Shown here one piece after another: positions 1 through 11,893 of a stretch of DNA of 64,000 nucleotides. Numbering within the stretch: the first letter of the stretch is position 1; each line of letters starts with the position of its first letter. The DNA lies in NCBI GenBank assembly GCA_025201365.1, contig JAIXMF010000012.1, positions 62,001 to 126,000 on the forward strand, given 5' to 3'. Position numbers and translations under genes: made by a program. This DNA is from Syncephalis plumigaleata. Taxonomy: Eukaryota > Zoopagomycota > Zoopagomycetes > Zoopagales > Piptocephalidaceae. The notes beneath the pieces are model-generated. The model was not told the DNA's origin and did not search any database. It saw only the letters and a list, made by a program, of their open reading frames with translations.

Positions 1-2040
1 CTTTCTAATCTGCTGTTGCGGTTTAATTCGTTGCATAACTGGCCCCACCACATTTGATGGATCAGCATATGCTTGTGCCAACTATATAGACATTGATTAT
101 TAGTATTATTATTATAGTTATTCATAATGTAACTACCTTTTCTAATCGTTTTTCCAATCGATTTGCCTCCAAATTAGTACGTACTAATGTTTCCTGACGT
201 ATCATTAAAAATTCGGCTGTTTTAGATTGTATTAATCCTAGTAATAGCAATAACAATTATTTAACATATATGTCACCCCTTAATTGATCCACGCTTACCT
301 TGTCGATCATGTGCTCCTTGATAGATCTCGAAACAAGACTCGCATACACGACACCAACGACCTCGTTGTGGATCGTGGCGTGCTTTCTCGTTCAATTTTA
401 ATGCACACATACAGTGAACCTGACAGAATAGTTTACCACAACTGTATTACATAGTAGATAGATATTAGCTAATGTATATACATACAGTATTCATGTTTGA
501 TCGAGTAAACCTACCTGCGACAATGTTCCTTACCGGTAAGTAGTGTAAGTGCACCACGTTGCTTAGCACACCCTGGTGCATTACAAGTTGCACCTTCTGT
601 TACGGGTTGCCAATGTGCACGCATGATCCAATTCTCTTCATCTTGATCGATAATATCGCCTGGCTGTATTGGTTGTTGAAATGCCAATTGCGGTGGATCC
701 GATAATGAATACAGGTGATTTAGTAAAGCACCATCTCCCCCTTGACGTGATTGTGATGGTTGCGTACCATTAGCGCTATTGATTGCTCTCACGGCAAGTT
801 GTGTCAATTTATTCTTGGCCGGTACAAACTTTTTCTGTGCTTGTTTCAACCAGCCCATTACCGCTTGAGCAGGATCAAAATCGTCGTCATCCTCTTCGTC
901 ATCCTCTTCACCCTCAGCTAGAAACGTGTCACTTGCACGATCGTCATCACCGTTGACACTGCCCCATAACCAGGATGAGGCACCATTCGAGGTATTGCCC
1001 CTACTTAGTAAGGCACTACCAGATAGACTCTTCCTATGTGATGAGCCTGATTGTCGTGGTGGTAATGCAGGTGCACGTCTATCTTTCGTAGTTGTAGCTG
1101 TCGTAGTTGTAGCAGCTCTGGTTGATCTACGTACAGTAGATGCAGGAGATGGTGATTCCGGATGAACAGCATCTAAATGATGATTTAGTGTAGCGAGTGT
1201 CTCGGCCAATTGTCCACAAATGGGACAGGCCAGTATGGGTGATTCATTATTGGATGTCATTGTCGTTCTAGTCGATGTGTGACCACTAGGATTGGCAGTG
1301 GTGATGGTCGTACTAATACTAGACGAGCTATGCTTTACTCGAGGTGGCGTATGCATGGGTGGTGCGGGTGTTGGCTCGCCACTAGTATCCGGTAGAACGA
1401 GACCGTCAACTTCGGCAAACGTAGCCATCGCTGAACCGGAACGCTGACGTGTTGCCACATCAATCGGTTTACTAGGCTGACTCTGCAATTGTGGCTGTTG
1501 TTGCTGTTGTTTCGGCGAGGGTGGTGTTGCCGGTAACGAATGCGTTGGATTGTTACCTTCTTCCTCTTCATGTGTATTTACAATGTTAATCGTACTTTCC
1601 TCTTTAAAACTACTCAAACTACGTTGTTGCGCTCGATGATGCTGATGATGCACTCGTGTATCAGGAGTGGCACTGACAGATCTTGCTTTCATAGAATGAC
1701 CACTCTTACCAAAGAACGCATCGACCGATTTGTTAGAAGGTTGAAACGATGATTGCGAATGAGAACGTTGCCATGGTGGAACAATTGCATGATTGCCATT
1801 AATGTCGCTTCTATTCGTGGACGATCCATTAGATGTCGTGGATATTGCTGTTGCTGTTGCCGTCCCATCAAATATAACTCTAGATGAACTGGCCTCGTGA
1901 CTTGCATCAATAGTATAATTCATGGATGGTGTACTAGAACTACTATCTACTCGAGTCTGACTATCCTGATAAGCTGTATATTGTCGAGATTCCTGTTCAT
2001 CCCAGACCTGCTGTCTATTCTGTCCGGGTAGACTGGACAT
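1..2040 (-). CDS. VAC1: Vac1/Pep7 (rabenosyn-like) FYVE protein, 3' end outside window
   Basis: This is an endosomal tethering protein. In yeast Vac1/Pep7 binds PI3P, Rab5/Vps21 and Vps45 to drive Golgi-to-endosome fusion. The first exon (2040 to 515) encodes a long Ser/Thr/Gln-rich disordered N-terminus with a C2H2 finger (CPICGQ...LNHHLDAVH), an acidic stretch, and the start of a FYVE domain. The FYVE domain continues in exon 441-299, where the junction restores HCRSCGKLFC and then CRVCESC. Exons at 237-137 and 81-1 give the following helix with LEANRLEKRLEK, typical just after the FYVE domain in this family. I start at the ATG at 2040 (MSSLPGQNRQ) rather than the upstream ATG at 2136, whose hydrophobic leader looks like 5' UTR. 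Introns are GT-AG and short. The rest of the gene lies beyond base 1. Confidence 0.85.
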
Positions 2041-4698
2041 AATAGATAGAAGAGACGAAGAAGAGTAGCGTAATAATATGAATAATAATGAAACAGTACT
2101 AATACTATCGGTGAGATAAGATACAAGAAAATACACCTGTTAAACTAGACAGACGCTAGATAGATTAGCATGAGTCCAACTATAGTAACTAGAGTAGTTA
2201 TTGATTGTTGATCTACAAGCAGTTGAAGTGATTAATCCTCAAAGTGACTACGTACAATAAGAAGTACACACACTTTATATGATAGAAACAAGATGAGTAA
2301 GTGAGTGAGTGAATGAATGAATGAGGAAAAGAAGCAATTGTTTACAGTGTTTTTCCTATTGATTAGCGCAGTTGACCATCAACCTTTGGTTTTTATTTAT
2401 AAATAACGTTGCGTAATTATTAACACCATTGTCACTGTAGAAATACAAATTGATACAGCACGATAATGGCAAATGTAATAATGAATTGTGTGAAGTAATG
2501 GACAGTTTATCTTTATTGCTATGTGTATAATGGTAGTAGAATGAAATAAATGGCTTACATTACTGATAGAAGTGTCAGAATAGTAGAATGAGTAATGTTG
2601 AATAATATGTAGTCAATATCGTTGACAGTTGGATGTTCTAATTGTAATATTGTTAGTGCATTGTAATAAATGAACTTACCTGTAATTAATACTTATGAAT
2701 GAATGGATTGTAATAAAGTAATAAAATATGTTATGTCCTCATCATATCCGCGCCCTACCACCTGCCATTTCCGGTGTGAACAAACGCTATGCTGAATCGG
2801 TTGGAAAGCCTTGCGACAATACACCACTATACTGCCGAATGTTAGTGTATACCATTCAGCAGTAAAACTACGGAGGCTGGCATATGGTCCACTCATTACA
2901 AATGGCCATACACCTCATTATCAGCTTGGGGTGGTATTCAGTTGGCCAGCTAATTACCACCACTGACGATGTTGCCACTCCGTAGCGGTTCATGATATAT
3001 TTAACCAAAGCGCATACGAGGGATCAGTGAATTAGCACATTTATACAAATGTATCTGTGCTAATAGGACATAACATAATAAAAAAGGATTGGGATGATGC
3101 AAAGGGAGGGTTTCGATGTATAAGCAAACAATATAAGATAATGTAAGTGGAGGAGATAGAAATACATAGAAGCATTATAGAGCAAAAACAGCAATAAAAT
3201 ATAAGAGTGTAGACATTAAGTATTGGAAATAAGCAAACATATGTTGGATTAAAACAGCATTGGAATAGAATGATACAAGAAAGAATGATTAGAAATACAT
3301 AGATATGTTACTGATTGAATAGGATAGCGCGAATAAAGAATAATTAAACACACACAGAAACATATCATTAAATGAGGTCAGTCACCATAATAGCAAGTAA
3401 ACTAAGCCCCTTCTCCAGCGAAGGCAGCAACATGATGATCAAATATCACGGCAAAGCATAGCTAAATGATATTATGATGGCAAATTATCTCAAACACATA
3501 TCACTATAGAATAAAGATACATGTTCAAGCATTTGCAAACCGATACATTCCATAATACTCGTATGATAAAGAGGCTACCCAGCTACATTAACAACTGAAT
3601 GACCTGTAGCAGCAATGGCGCAACTTACCCTTTTCTCGAGGATGTTTAGGCTAAGCAGTTCTCGATACTTCAAATGCGTAGTCTCACCATTGCTTTGCAG
3701 TAGCTTCATATTATACCAATATACGAATGTCCGCAAGCAAGTAGCGTAGAAGACCGACACCCGTTACAGGTACCGACATTGCACTGAGTTGAAAAAAGTC
3801 AACTACGCTCATTACAGCATTCAGCGCTACGCTACACGCAAACAGTTTACAGAGCACTGACCTATTTCGCTATGTGTATGTTTAAACAAAGAAAGGGAAA
3901 GAGAAAGTAAGGAATGAAGAATGAAGGGCGAAGCGAAGAGTAAAGAGAAAGAGAAAGAGAAAGAGAAGTGGCTGTAGCAACCACTCATAAGATATCCAGT
4001 TCTTATCGATGAAGGGTGTACTGACCTGTTATGAGCGCTTCTGTCATTGGCTAATCAGCACAGGATATCAAAGAGACGATAAGGCCTTCCTATTTAGTAA
4101 GATAGGTTTCAGTGATACGGATAGCTATTTGTCCTCGGATTTAGAGGGTCAAACGACCTAAGCTGTGTTCCCCCAGTTGGGTGTGCAATGCCGTGATTAC
4201 AGCGTACTAGAAAAATTAGTATGGAAATAGGAGTAATAGCACACACGTTGTTGCAATATGTACATAAGCGTGCATGGCCCGTGCGATATACCTGTCCTTA
4301 TTAACTAATCATAATAAAATAAGTGACACTAGAACTTAGCGAGGTAGTTACTCATAGTAAACAAGCTAATCATTTGCACGCAATTGCCACGTAGTAGCGG
4401 CTTCACGTGATTATAGCGCTCACAACATGAATAGCAGCTTAACTCTGTGCGGATTGCAACCTCATTGGCCGAGAAGTGAGACATAGCGGCCCAATGATCG
4501 ATCTCGTCTACCCGGCGCTTCCGTCTCATTCCATCTATCCGATCCACTCCATCTCATTTCATCTATTCGATCCACTCCATCTCATATGCCTGACTCATCC
4601 ACTTCCTCTATGACGAAATAACTTCTTTCTTTTTGCTTCTAGCAAACTGCTCTTTTTACTAAACGAATTAACGCTTCACGCTACTACCACTCTCAAAT
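2041..4698. other. Spacer between divergent VAC1 and the FHA kinase
   Basis: About 2.7 kb without a convincing gene. It holds AT-rich promoter DNA for both neighbours, a GAGAAA-type purine tract near 3885-3970, and a short tandem GAGT/GAAT stretch near 2293-2320. A 50-codon ATG frame at 4009-4161 and short minus frames near 2700-2900 and 3575-3760 have no recognisable motif, and I do not call them genes. Confidence 0.5.
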
Positions 4699-6951
4699 AT
4701 GTCTGCTTCTACATCCACCGCAAGTGCAAGTCTATCTCCATCCCGCATGAGCGATAAGCTGTATATAAATTTACCAAAATGCTGGGATACACTATGTGAA
4801 GAGGAGAAGGAGGACATGGTCTGGTGGCTGGAGATTATCGACGCTGAGGCCGCAGGTATGTACCGCTAATGTTTATACGAGTAACTACTAATAAGTACAT
4901 AGAACCCATAGAACGTACATTGCCGCCAGGTCAGACACTCCGCATTGGGTCCGACAAAACGAAGTGGTAAGTCCTACTATATTATTAAAACCCGTATGTA
5001 CTAACGATATCTCCGTTTTAAATAGTGGTTACCCGCTCAAGATAAATGACTTGTCGGGCGTCTACTTTGAGCTGGCAGTGGTAAGCCGACAATAGCTGCT
5101 TCACAAGTATATCGCTAACTATAGTATACATTGATACATTACACTTAGACCAACGAGGACATTACGTTTAAGGTAGGTAGCATACTAAAGCGTTTATTAC
5201 TAGCACTAACACCATAGCTAGAACATAATGCTCCCATCTGTAAAAGGTAAGTTACCCACGCCACCCAATACACAATGACTTATACGATATGTAGTCGAAG
5301 GAGTTAAAGTAGACGTTGACCGCCAAGAACAGTTTTCAGAAGGCTTCCATATCATCATTACCGGTTGTGCTAGTAAGTAAACGGCTAATACAATCTACGG
5401 CCGTTATTAACCATACCTGTATTAATAGCTAAGTTCGTTGTGCACAAGTTGCAACCGACGACTGTCATGGACAACAGCAACGATAAGAAATACAAGAAGG
5501 TAAGTTGTATAACAACCTGAAGATAACGATAATAACGAATGCTGTATTATAGTTAGTGGACAAGAAATACATTATGACTGAGAAGAAACTGGGAGAGTAA
5601 GTAGTTTCCGAATGCTAATATTGACGAAAAGCTAACTAACGTTAATTACATAGGGGAACATATGGCTCAGTCTACCTGGGCATGAATCGCGCTACGCGTA
5701 AGCGTGTTGCGATCAAGTTCTCTTTACATGGTGACCACAAACATATAGCGCTCCAAGAGGTGAGCATGCTCCGGGGGCTACGCGGCCGCCCCCACTTTAT
5801 CCAGCTAGCTGCTTCACATACTACCTTCCGTGGCATGTACGTTATACTACAACATGCCTGGGGAGATCTGGACCGCTACATTCGCCTTCATGGAATGATC
5901 CCAGAAGCATGTGCGAAGAAAATATTCAAGCAACTACTAAAAGGTATCAAGGTAAGTTGCATTATCACTAATATCACGATAGAATACTAATTATTTATTA
6001 GATCATGCACGACAATGACATGGTGCACAGAGGTAAGCTATACTAATGAATTTCCTAATACTGTTATTGACATATCATTTACTACTAACACTATTGCACC
6101 ATTAGACATTAAGGTAAGTACTAATTTATTAGCGGTACATCATAGCACGGCTAACAGTGTTCTTGCTAGCCCGGCAACATCTTGTTGTTGGAGTTCAGTC
6201 AGTCGCCCACTGCGGTCTACGCAGACTTTGGGCTAACTGAGAAACTCGTGCCACCAACATCTTTCATAACTAAGCTCGGTGGCACGAAGCCTTATATGGC
6301 GCCAGAGGTGTTTACAGCACACAATTTAGAATGGCGTGTTATTAAGGCAGAATTAAATCTTATGGATAAAGACCTCAAACCCTTTTTGAAACTGTCATCA
6401 TTAATGAATGATGGTTATGGCAAGGCTTCCGATATGTGGAGCCTTGGCATAACACTATTCCAGATGCTGTTTGGTAAGTGACTAGATAATTACAACTTAC
6501 TTATACTAATACCAATGCCGTTATTAGGAAGATTGCCATTTCAAACGAGTAGCGAATATTACAAGTCATTCCGCAACACTCTAAAAATGGATGTTGCCGC
6601 TTTAAACCGGCATGGGCGAGTCACCGATGAGGGTAAGTATAACAATTATTATGAATTTATATTTGCTAACTATTGATTAGGCATGGAGCTCATTTGCAAT
6701 CTACTAAAAGTAGATGCCAGCAAGCGATATACCGCGGATGATGCGCTGGCTTGCTCGTGGCTTGCTGAGCTAGCGGCGGAAGAGGCAAGCTCCTCTGCAT
6801 CACTACAGCAATCCCGCAAGCGCAACCGACACATGCCATCCACTCTAACTCGCACCAACTACCCGCGCGATGCCAAGCGGGTCAATATCAATTACAAATG
6901 GTAAGTAAGCCTTTATTTCAATACATACATGACTAACATATCTTTAGTTAA
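4699..6951 (+). CDS. FHA-domain Ser/Thr protein kinase, Chk2/Rad53/Cds1 type
   Basis: Likely a DNA-damage checkpoint kinase or close relative. About fifteen exons are joined by short GT-AG introns. The N-terminal part looks like an FHA domain (GQTLRIGSD, then LKINDLSGVYFEL), which binds phosphothreonine. The kinase domain starts with a glycine loop GEGTYGSVYLG and has VAIK lysine, HRDIKPGN catalytic loop, DFG (YADFGLTE) and APE (YMAPEVF), so it should be active. A short basic tail (SRKRNR, DAKRVNINYK) could be a nuclear localisation signal. The aspartate of HRD comes from an 8-nt micro-exon at 6106-6113. The stop codon lies in a last exon of only four bases (6948-6951). The FHA part is divergent, so the exact subfamily is inferred from architecture. 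Confidence 0.8.
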
Positions 6952-8157
6952 ATATGTAACATTGCATTACTATCTTTCTTGTATCATCTTTTGCTCAACA
7001 TATGTATACTAAAATAAATTTTGTGCTTTATTCTAATTCTCGATTACTCTTACAATCAAAATGATGCTAACAGCACATACACAAATCATTAATAAATGCT
7101 TATACTGTTCCTTTATCACACGTGTAGTTGAATGCCTAGCATACTGGATCTATTTATTCAAGTGCTCGACAATATCAGCATACATATTTTATTTTAACCA
7201 TTACTCTAAGCAGACACTACTAGTATCATCTTGCTACTCACCTCATTCCACCTTTACTTTCATACACTCCCTTTCGCTCTCTTTATTCACTATACTTATT
7301 TATTTCCATCATTCTACCTCATCCCACTACCTATACATGCTTGCCACTATTCCCATTTCTCACTGCATGTATTCACTATTCCACCTATTGCTCATTCCCC
7401 TTGCCATTTATTTCTTTAAACAGCACGCGTCTTCTTCGTGTCAAGTGCATTCTAGCTGCTTCCCTTGTTCCCCTTTCCCTTCTTTACCAATATGCGTCCT
7501 CTTCGTGCTAATCTCATTTCCCTTGCCAGTAAACAACACACGTCCACTTCTTAACTATATGCTAGTTATTCCTTTTCCTTTTATTTACCTATTTACTTTC
7601 TCAGTAATACGCGTCTTCTTCGTGTCATTCGCATTCTACTTACTTCATCTTTCACTTTAACATACACATTCCCAATAACAGCTATTCTGCCATACTATCT
7701 CTATGACGTTTATTTATCTCTTTGTTTTCCTCTTCCTCTAAACTATCTACATGCTCACCTGTCGTTATTATTACTATAGCAATAAGCCTTGTTTATTGTT
7801 CGTTCTAGTCCTTTGTTTTCTATCACTGTCCTGCTTATTTATCAATGTTTAAGCGTTCACTGCTCTCGTTGTAATATGCACCTTTCACTTTTACCACTCT
7901 TTTCCGTCATCTGTTTGTATGCCACTATTACGTCATGCTTTTATTTGTATTTCATTTGTTTACTGCCATCTACATACTCTATTCACATACAAGCATACAC
8001 TGCTTCTTCAAATAAACTGACATACGTGCTCATGCACCCTTCCTTGCTCATTCCTTGCTCGTTCGTGACAAGTCAGTCATTCTACTAGTTGCTGCTTGTT
8101 TATTACATTGTTTATCGTGTATTCTATTTGTTCACTCGTTGCTACCTCTATGCAATA
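6952..8157. other. Pyrimidine-rich repetitive spacer
   Basis: After the kinase 3' end the plus strand becomes strongly C+T rich (about 7200-8100). Long open frames occur here (for example 7061-7660), but their translations are runs of Phe, Leu, Ser, Tyr and His with no domain, as expected from a stop-poor pyrimidine strand. A core close to ACGCGTCTTCTTCGTG recurs near 7426, 7493, 7535 (diverged) and 7610. I see no gene here. Confidence 0.6.
7424..7645. repeat. Degenerate tandem-like repeat with a CGTCTTCTTCGTG core
   Basis: Three clear and one weaker copies of a GCGTCTTCTTCGTG-like core are found here, each followed by C/T-rich filler and often by GCATTCTA or similar. Spacing is irregular (about 40 to 75 bases), so this is an old, eroded array rather than a clean satellite. 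Confidence 0.5.
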
Positions 8158-8160
8158 ATG

Positions 8161-9394
8161 GATATTGAATACGTCAACTTATTTGCATTCTCATCGTCAC
8201 TTGATAGACCAATATATCTTACATGAACTACATTGCTCTGCCACGCTTATTAGCAATGCCTACGAGGTATTCTCGTTCAATAAAGGTATGTCGATAAGAA
8301 GTGTGAATAGCATACGCAACGGTAGAACTAATACTTGCCTTGTTTATTGTAGTTATTCAAGAATTGAATCGCTTTACCAACTCACAACTATCGGCGTTCT
8401 ACGTTGAATCTATCAAGGAGCGGCTTTACGCTGACGACAAATTATCGTTGACACGAAGATCAGCACAGACTGCCGTATATCACGTAAGGCATCGACACTT
8501 GATATGCAACTGTAGCTAAGCAAGAGATACCGCATAGATAATTGAGGTGTACACACGCGCACTCGCACCAATTACTTGTCATTTAGCCGAGGAGGTTCAG
8601 CTTTTCTCCTCGTCGAGTTGGTCGACACCACTTGATAGCGTATTCCAGTCAGGATGGATATCTCTGGTAAACACTTGCAATTACTGAGTTATGTATGATC
8701 TAACACTCGAGCATTGATATGAATAGGATGGTCGTTGGCATAATACTGCTTTGGAGCAGGACTGGATAGTGCTACGACACCTTCGTAGTCAGTATTACCA
8801 GCTAGTCGGGAAGACGCGACAGGTCAAGTAAGTGCTATATGCAGTATACCAAATCATTTATTTACAAACCTCATTGAATGACAGGGGAATCAAGACAAGC
8901 GCGCAAATCGATCTGACACTAGAACTAGAAGACAGTGCGATATATCCACTAGGACAATTACTACAGAAATACGGTAAGATGATGATGATAATAATCGCGA
9001 TAGTGATATTGCTCGTATATAGTTTACTAAGCAATATGCATTAGCATCACAACTACCTGAACTGTTCTTGTGTGCATCGGCTAACATTGCTGCACAGTCG
9101 ACATTAACCACGAGAAATGACACTGTCCTTATTAATGAAACGATGTCATTACCAAGTAAGCATGGAGTATGAAGTATGAGTGTGCCATGATAATGACTAT
9201 TGATCGACAACGTAATAGACACTATGAATGGCGCATCTGGTCAAATGATTCTACGTTTATCGGCACGACATAAATGCCCGAGATGTTGGAGCTATCGATC
9301 TGATCAACCGGAATGGCTATGCAATCGATGCCGACTTGTTGTGAACAATAACAAGGGACACGTCATTGATACTACTATGCATTCATGTAACTAA
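8161..9394 (+). pseudogene. C-terminal fragment of mitochondrial-type isoleucyl-tRNA synthetase
   Basis: Seven exons splice cleanly into the C-terminal third of an IleRS. They include the anticodon-binding region (LIDQYILHEL, then LSLTRRSAQTAVYH and LAPITCHLAEEV) and the C-terminal zinc ribbon CPRCWSY...CNRC that marks bacterial and mitochondrial IleRS. The Rossmann catalytic core with HIGH and KMSKS is absent: upstream is pyrimidine-rich DNA, and the reading frame has a stop at 8156-8158 with no ATG before the homology. Splice sites and frame in the surviving part look intact, so this is a 5'-truncated duplicate, or the end of a gene broken by rearrangement. It cannot aminoacylate. An undetected distant 5' exon set is unlikely because the FHA kinase occupies the nearest upstream coding space. 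Confidence 0.75.
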
Positions 9395-10123
9395 TAGCAA
9401 CATCTCAGCAATGATGTACTAGCAAGCCTATTGAATAACGACCTGATTCATTCGATCATCCTAAACACATAGAATCTAGTTGTCAGACACATACCAATTA
9501 TAAACTGTTACTTTATCATATAGTATTCGCGTACGATATTCACTATTAGTTGAATGGATTAGACTGATCAGCTAGCAATTATTGCTACTAATGATACCAT
9601 CATCATCATCATCATCAGTTTATAAACATCCATATGATATGATCAATGATAGATATTGATACACGCGATACTGCTATTATGCAATCTACGCTACATTGAT
9701 TACTGCCAACACAGCAAACACTTGATTATTACCATTAACGGCATTACCAGATGAGTATGGACAGTCGTCATCTTAATCGGTAAATAAAACTGGGCATATC
9801 ACATGGCTGACATACCGCAGTAAGTATTCGGTAATTAGAATGGAGTCGGGTGTTATTCTCGGTCAGTGGGTGGACTAACCGATTCAGTCGTCGTCAAACC
9901 CAGCAAGGCTAATCATCTAGTATAGATTCATCTATGACATACACCATTTGCATCAATGTAGAACAGCAGTTGCTCGAAGAATCAGCATATAGTTATTGTA
10001 AAGATGGATGTTTATTGCGTAGAAGCATTGGCAAGAATATCATAGCGAGTACATCATAATAAAATCCGTGTTTACGCTGTAGTAGAATGTGCAAGCAATT
10101 TTGTCTGCTTATTTAGTGTGTGG
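9395..10123. other. Spacer upstream of the basic-protein gene
   Basis: No coding signal is seen. It holds a short CAT-triplet run near 9598-9615 and AT-rich promoter DNA that leads into the TATA box of the next gene. Confidence 0.5.
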
Positions 10124-10131
10124 TATAAAAA
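10124..10131 (+). promoter_or_regulatory. TATA box
   Basis: TATAAAAA lies about 420 bases upstream of the ATG at 10547, but the 5' UTR contains an intron (GTAAGT at 10271 to AG at 10506). Transcription is therefore likely to start around 10150-10180, just downstream of the box. Confidence 0.6.
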
Positions 10132-10546
10132 GGACGCGCACTAAATAATGTCACATCATCAACTCATTCATTTCTTTCTTTTTTCTCACACTAAAAAGCA
10201 CTCACTAAAAGCTATTCACTTGAACTTTAAACGCTGTTCGTCTTCTTGTAGCTTACTAAAACCATAACTGGTAAGTATATTGTTGATTGTGTTGCTGCTG
10301 TATCTCTCTTGTATGTTGTTTGTACGTATTCGTCTCTGTTCTACCCGTTGTATGTTATCTCGTGTGTAGTAGTCTTGCATGCATGACTATGCTATTTGCA
10401 CTGCAAGCGCTCTTCTCGAATACTTTCTATTGTACGTGCTCCATATGTGCTCCTCCCCACTGCATACTTGTTCTATGTTACTCACGCTGTTCTAATTAAT
10501 TGATAGTACAAGCATCCATCTGCATCTACCTGTGTTCATCTGCAGT

Positions 10547-11326
10547 ATGTTTTCAGCTTACCAATCCATCTTTATGCCATCTGTGCACGGTGCACAGGGT
10601 AATAACATTGTGCCACCACACGTCACGGTAAGTGATTATGGCACTAGCAGTTGAAACGCGTTACTAATACGTCACACTTAGTGTGGTATGGTGGGCTTAC
10701 GCCCATTTTATAATTCAGAAGCCACGTCCGCTTCCACGATCGTTCGTAAACGATCCTACTCCGAAACTGAGTTAAAACTAAAAAGCACTTCGGTGCATAA
10801 AAAAGCTCGTCATTTCGAGCGTAAGCGCAAGGATAGCATCCTAGAGCGCATCAAACAACGCGCTATCGAGCGCAAGAAGCTCTGGCGCCAGTGGAATCGC
10901 GAGCGCCTAAGCCGCATCGGCGCTACGCCTCCACACACTCTCCCCGCTCCCTCTCTCCCTCCTCTTGATCCCTTCTACATCCCAAATCCCTCTCCCATTC
11001 CCGACTTCTGCTTCATCCGCCACTACCACTCCTCCTCCTCCTCCAATAACACACCAACGCCAATGGAAGACGTCCAATACCAACGGGACGTCGCTCCATT
11101 GACAATCATCTTTAAACCTAACACCACGGCTCGACCCAGCCGTCCTCCTCTCCGCTCTCGCCGCAACTCCCGCAACTCCCGCCCTCATCTTCCTTCTCCT
11201 CCCATTTCACCTACCACTCCCTCTCCCTCCAAGTCTGTGTCGGTCGACCCTACCGACACGGACGAACCACAACGCAAGCATGATCGTCGCGTGCGTCGTG
11301 TGATACGCGATGAAGAACAACAATAA
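10547..11326 (+). CDS. Unrecognised small basic, proline-rich protein
   Basis: Two coding exons, with an intron between about 10630 and 10680, give a protein of roughly 240 residues. I chose the ATG at 10547 (MFSAYQSIFMPS), which splices in frame to CGMVGLRPFY. The middle is highly basic (KKARHFERKRKD, then QRAIERKKLWRQWNRERL) and could bind nucleic acid or serve as a nuclear localisation signal. The rest is Pro/Ser-rich, ending in KHDRRVRRVIRDEEQQ. I do not recognise a family. A spliced 5' UTR, a TATA box and a further GT-AG intron just after the stop codon (donor at about 11331) show an expressed, organised gene. The third-position GC in the basic and proline parts is higher than in its neighbours. 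Confidence 0.6.
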
Positions 11327-11893
11327 TAAGGTAAGTCAACACTAATATACACTACTAATACAATAACTAACATTACTACTAGGTTTTTATTATTACTACT
11401 ACTACTATCGGGTTATACCAACAATGTGGCCGTTGCCACACATTTCCTATTTCCATTCAATATGCGCCATGTATGGCCAACTGTATCAAATATGTTTGTT
11501 TTGCTTTTTCTGTCAATAAATATTCATAATCTCCTGTATACACTTGTCTAAGCGTGTTTACATTTGGTCATACCTAAAAAGCAAACGATTCAAGTAAGTA
11601 CAATGCAGCCATATCACACTACTAATACTTTTTATTAGGCATTAGCTTATCATCAAATCCATCATCATTCAATAGGTTAGTACGTATCGATCAGCTACTA
11701 CGACGTCTAGCACATCATACACTAGTAGTGTATCACCAGCTGTAAAGGTATACCACATTGTAATTGACACTCCATTGTAGGTAATGTTTAATGGTGCATC
11801 ATTCTACGGACTATTTGGTCGACTACACATCGTGGCAACATATGTCGTATGAATGTGCCAGATTGAGATATTCACTTTTATTATTCCTTCATT
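11327..11893. other. 3' UTR and spacer
   Basis: It starts with the 3' UTR intron of the basic-protein gene and AATAAA-like signals near 11515. Beyond 11580, spaced GTAAGT-like and TAG sites hint at further decayed exons, but no protein homology is visible. Confidence 0.4.

Noticed and set aside
2693-3760. Two minus-strand short frames as possible genes
   Set aside because: No recognisable motif, no consistent exon partner, and non-ATG or weak starts.
5218-5232. Acceptor at the first CATAG in the FHA part of the kinase gene
   Set aside because: It leads to a stop in the next exon; the following CTAG acceptor keeps frame across both junctions (KNIMLPSVKVEGV).
7061-8088. Long open frames rich in Phe, Leu, Tyr and Ser that look like membrane proteins
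   Set aside because: They lie in a C+T-rich tract that lacks stops by composition, have no domain, and overlap each other in different frames.
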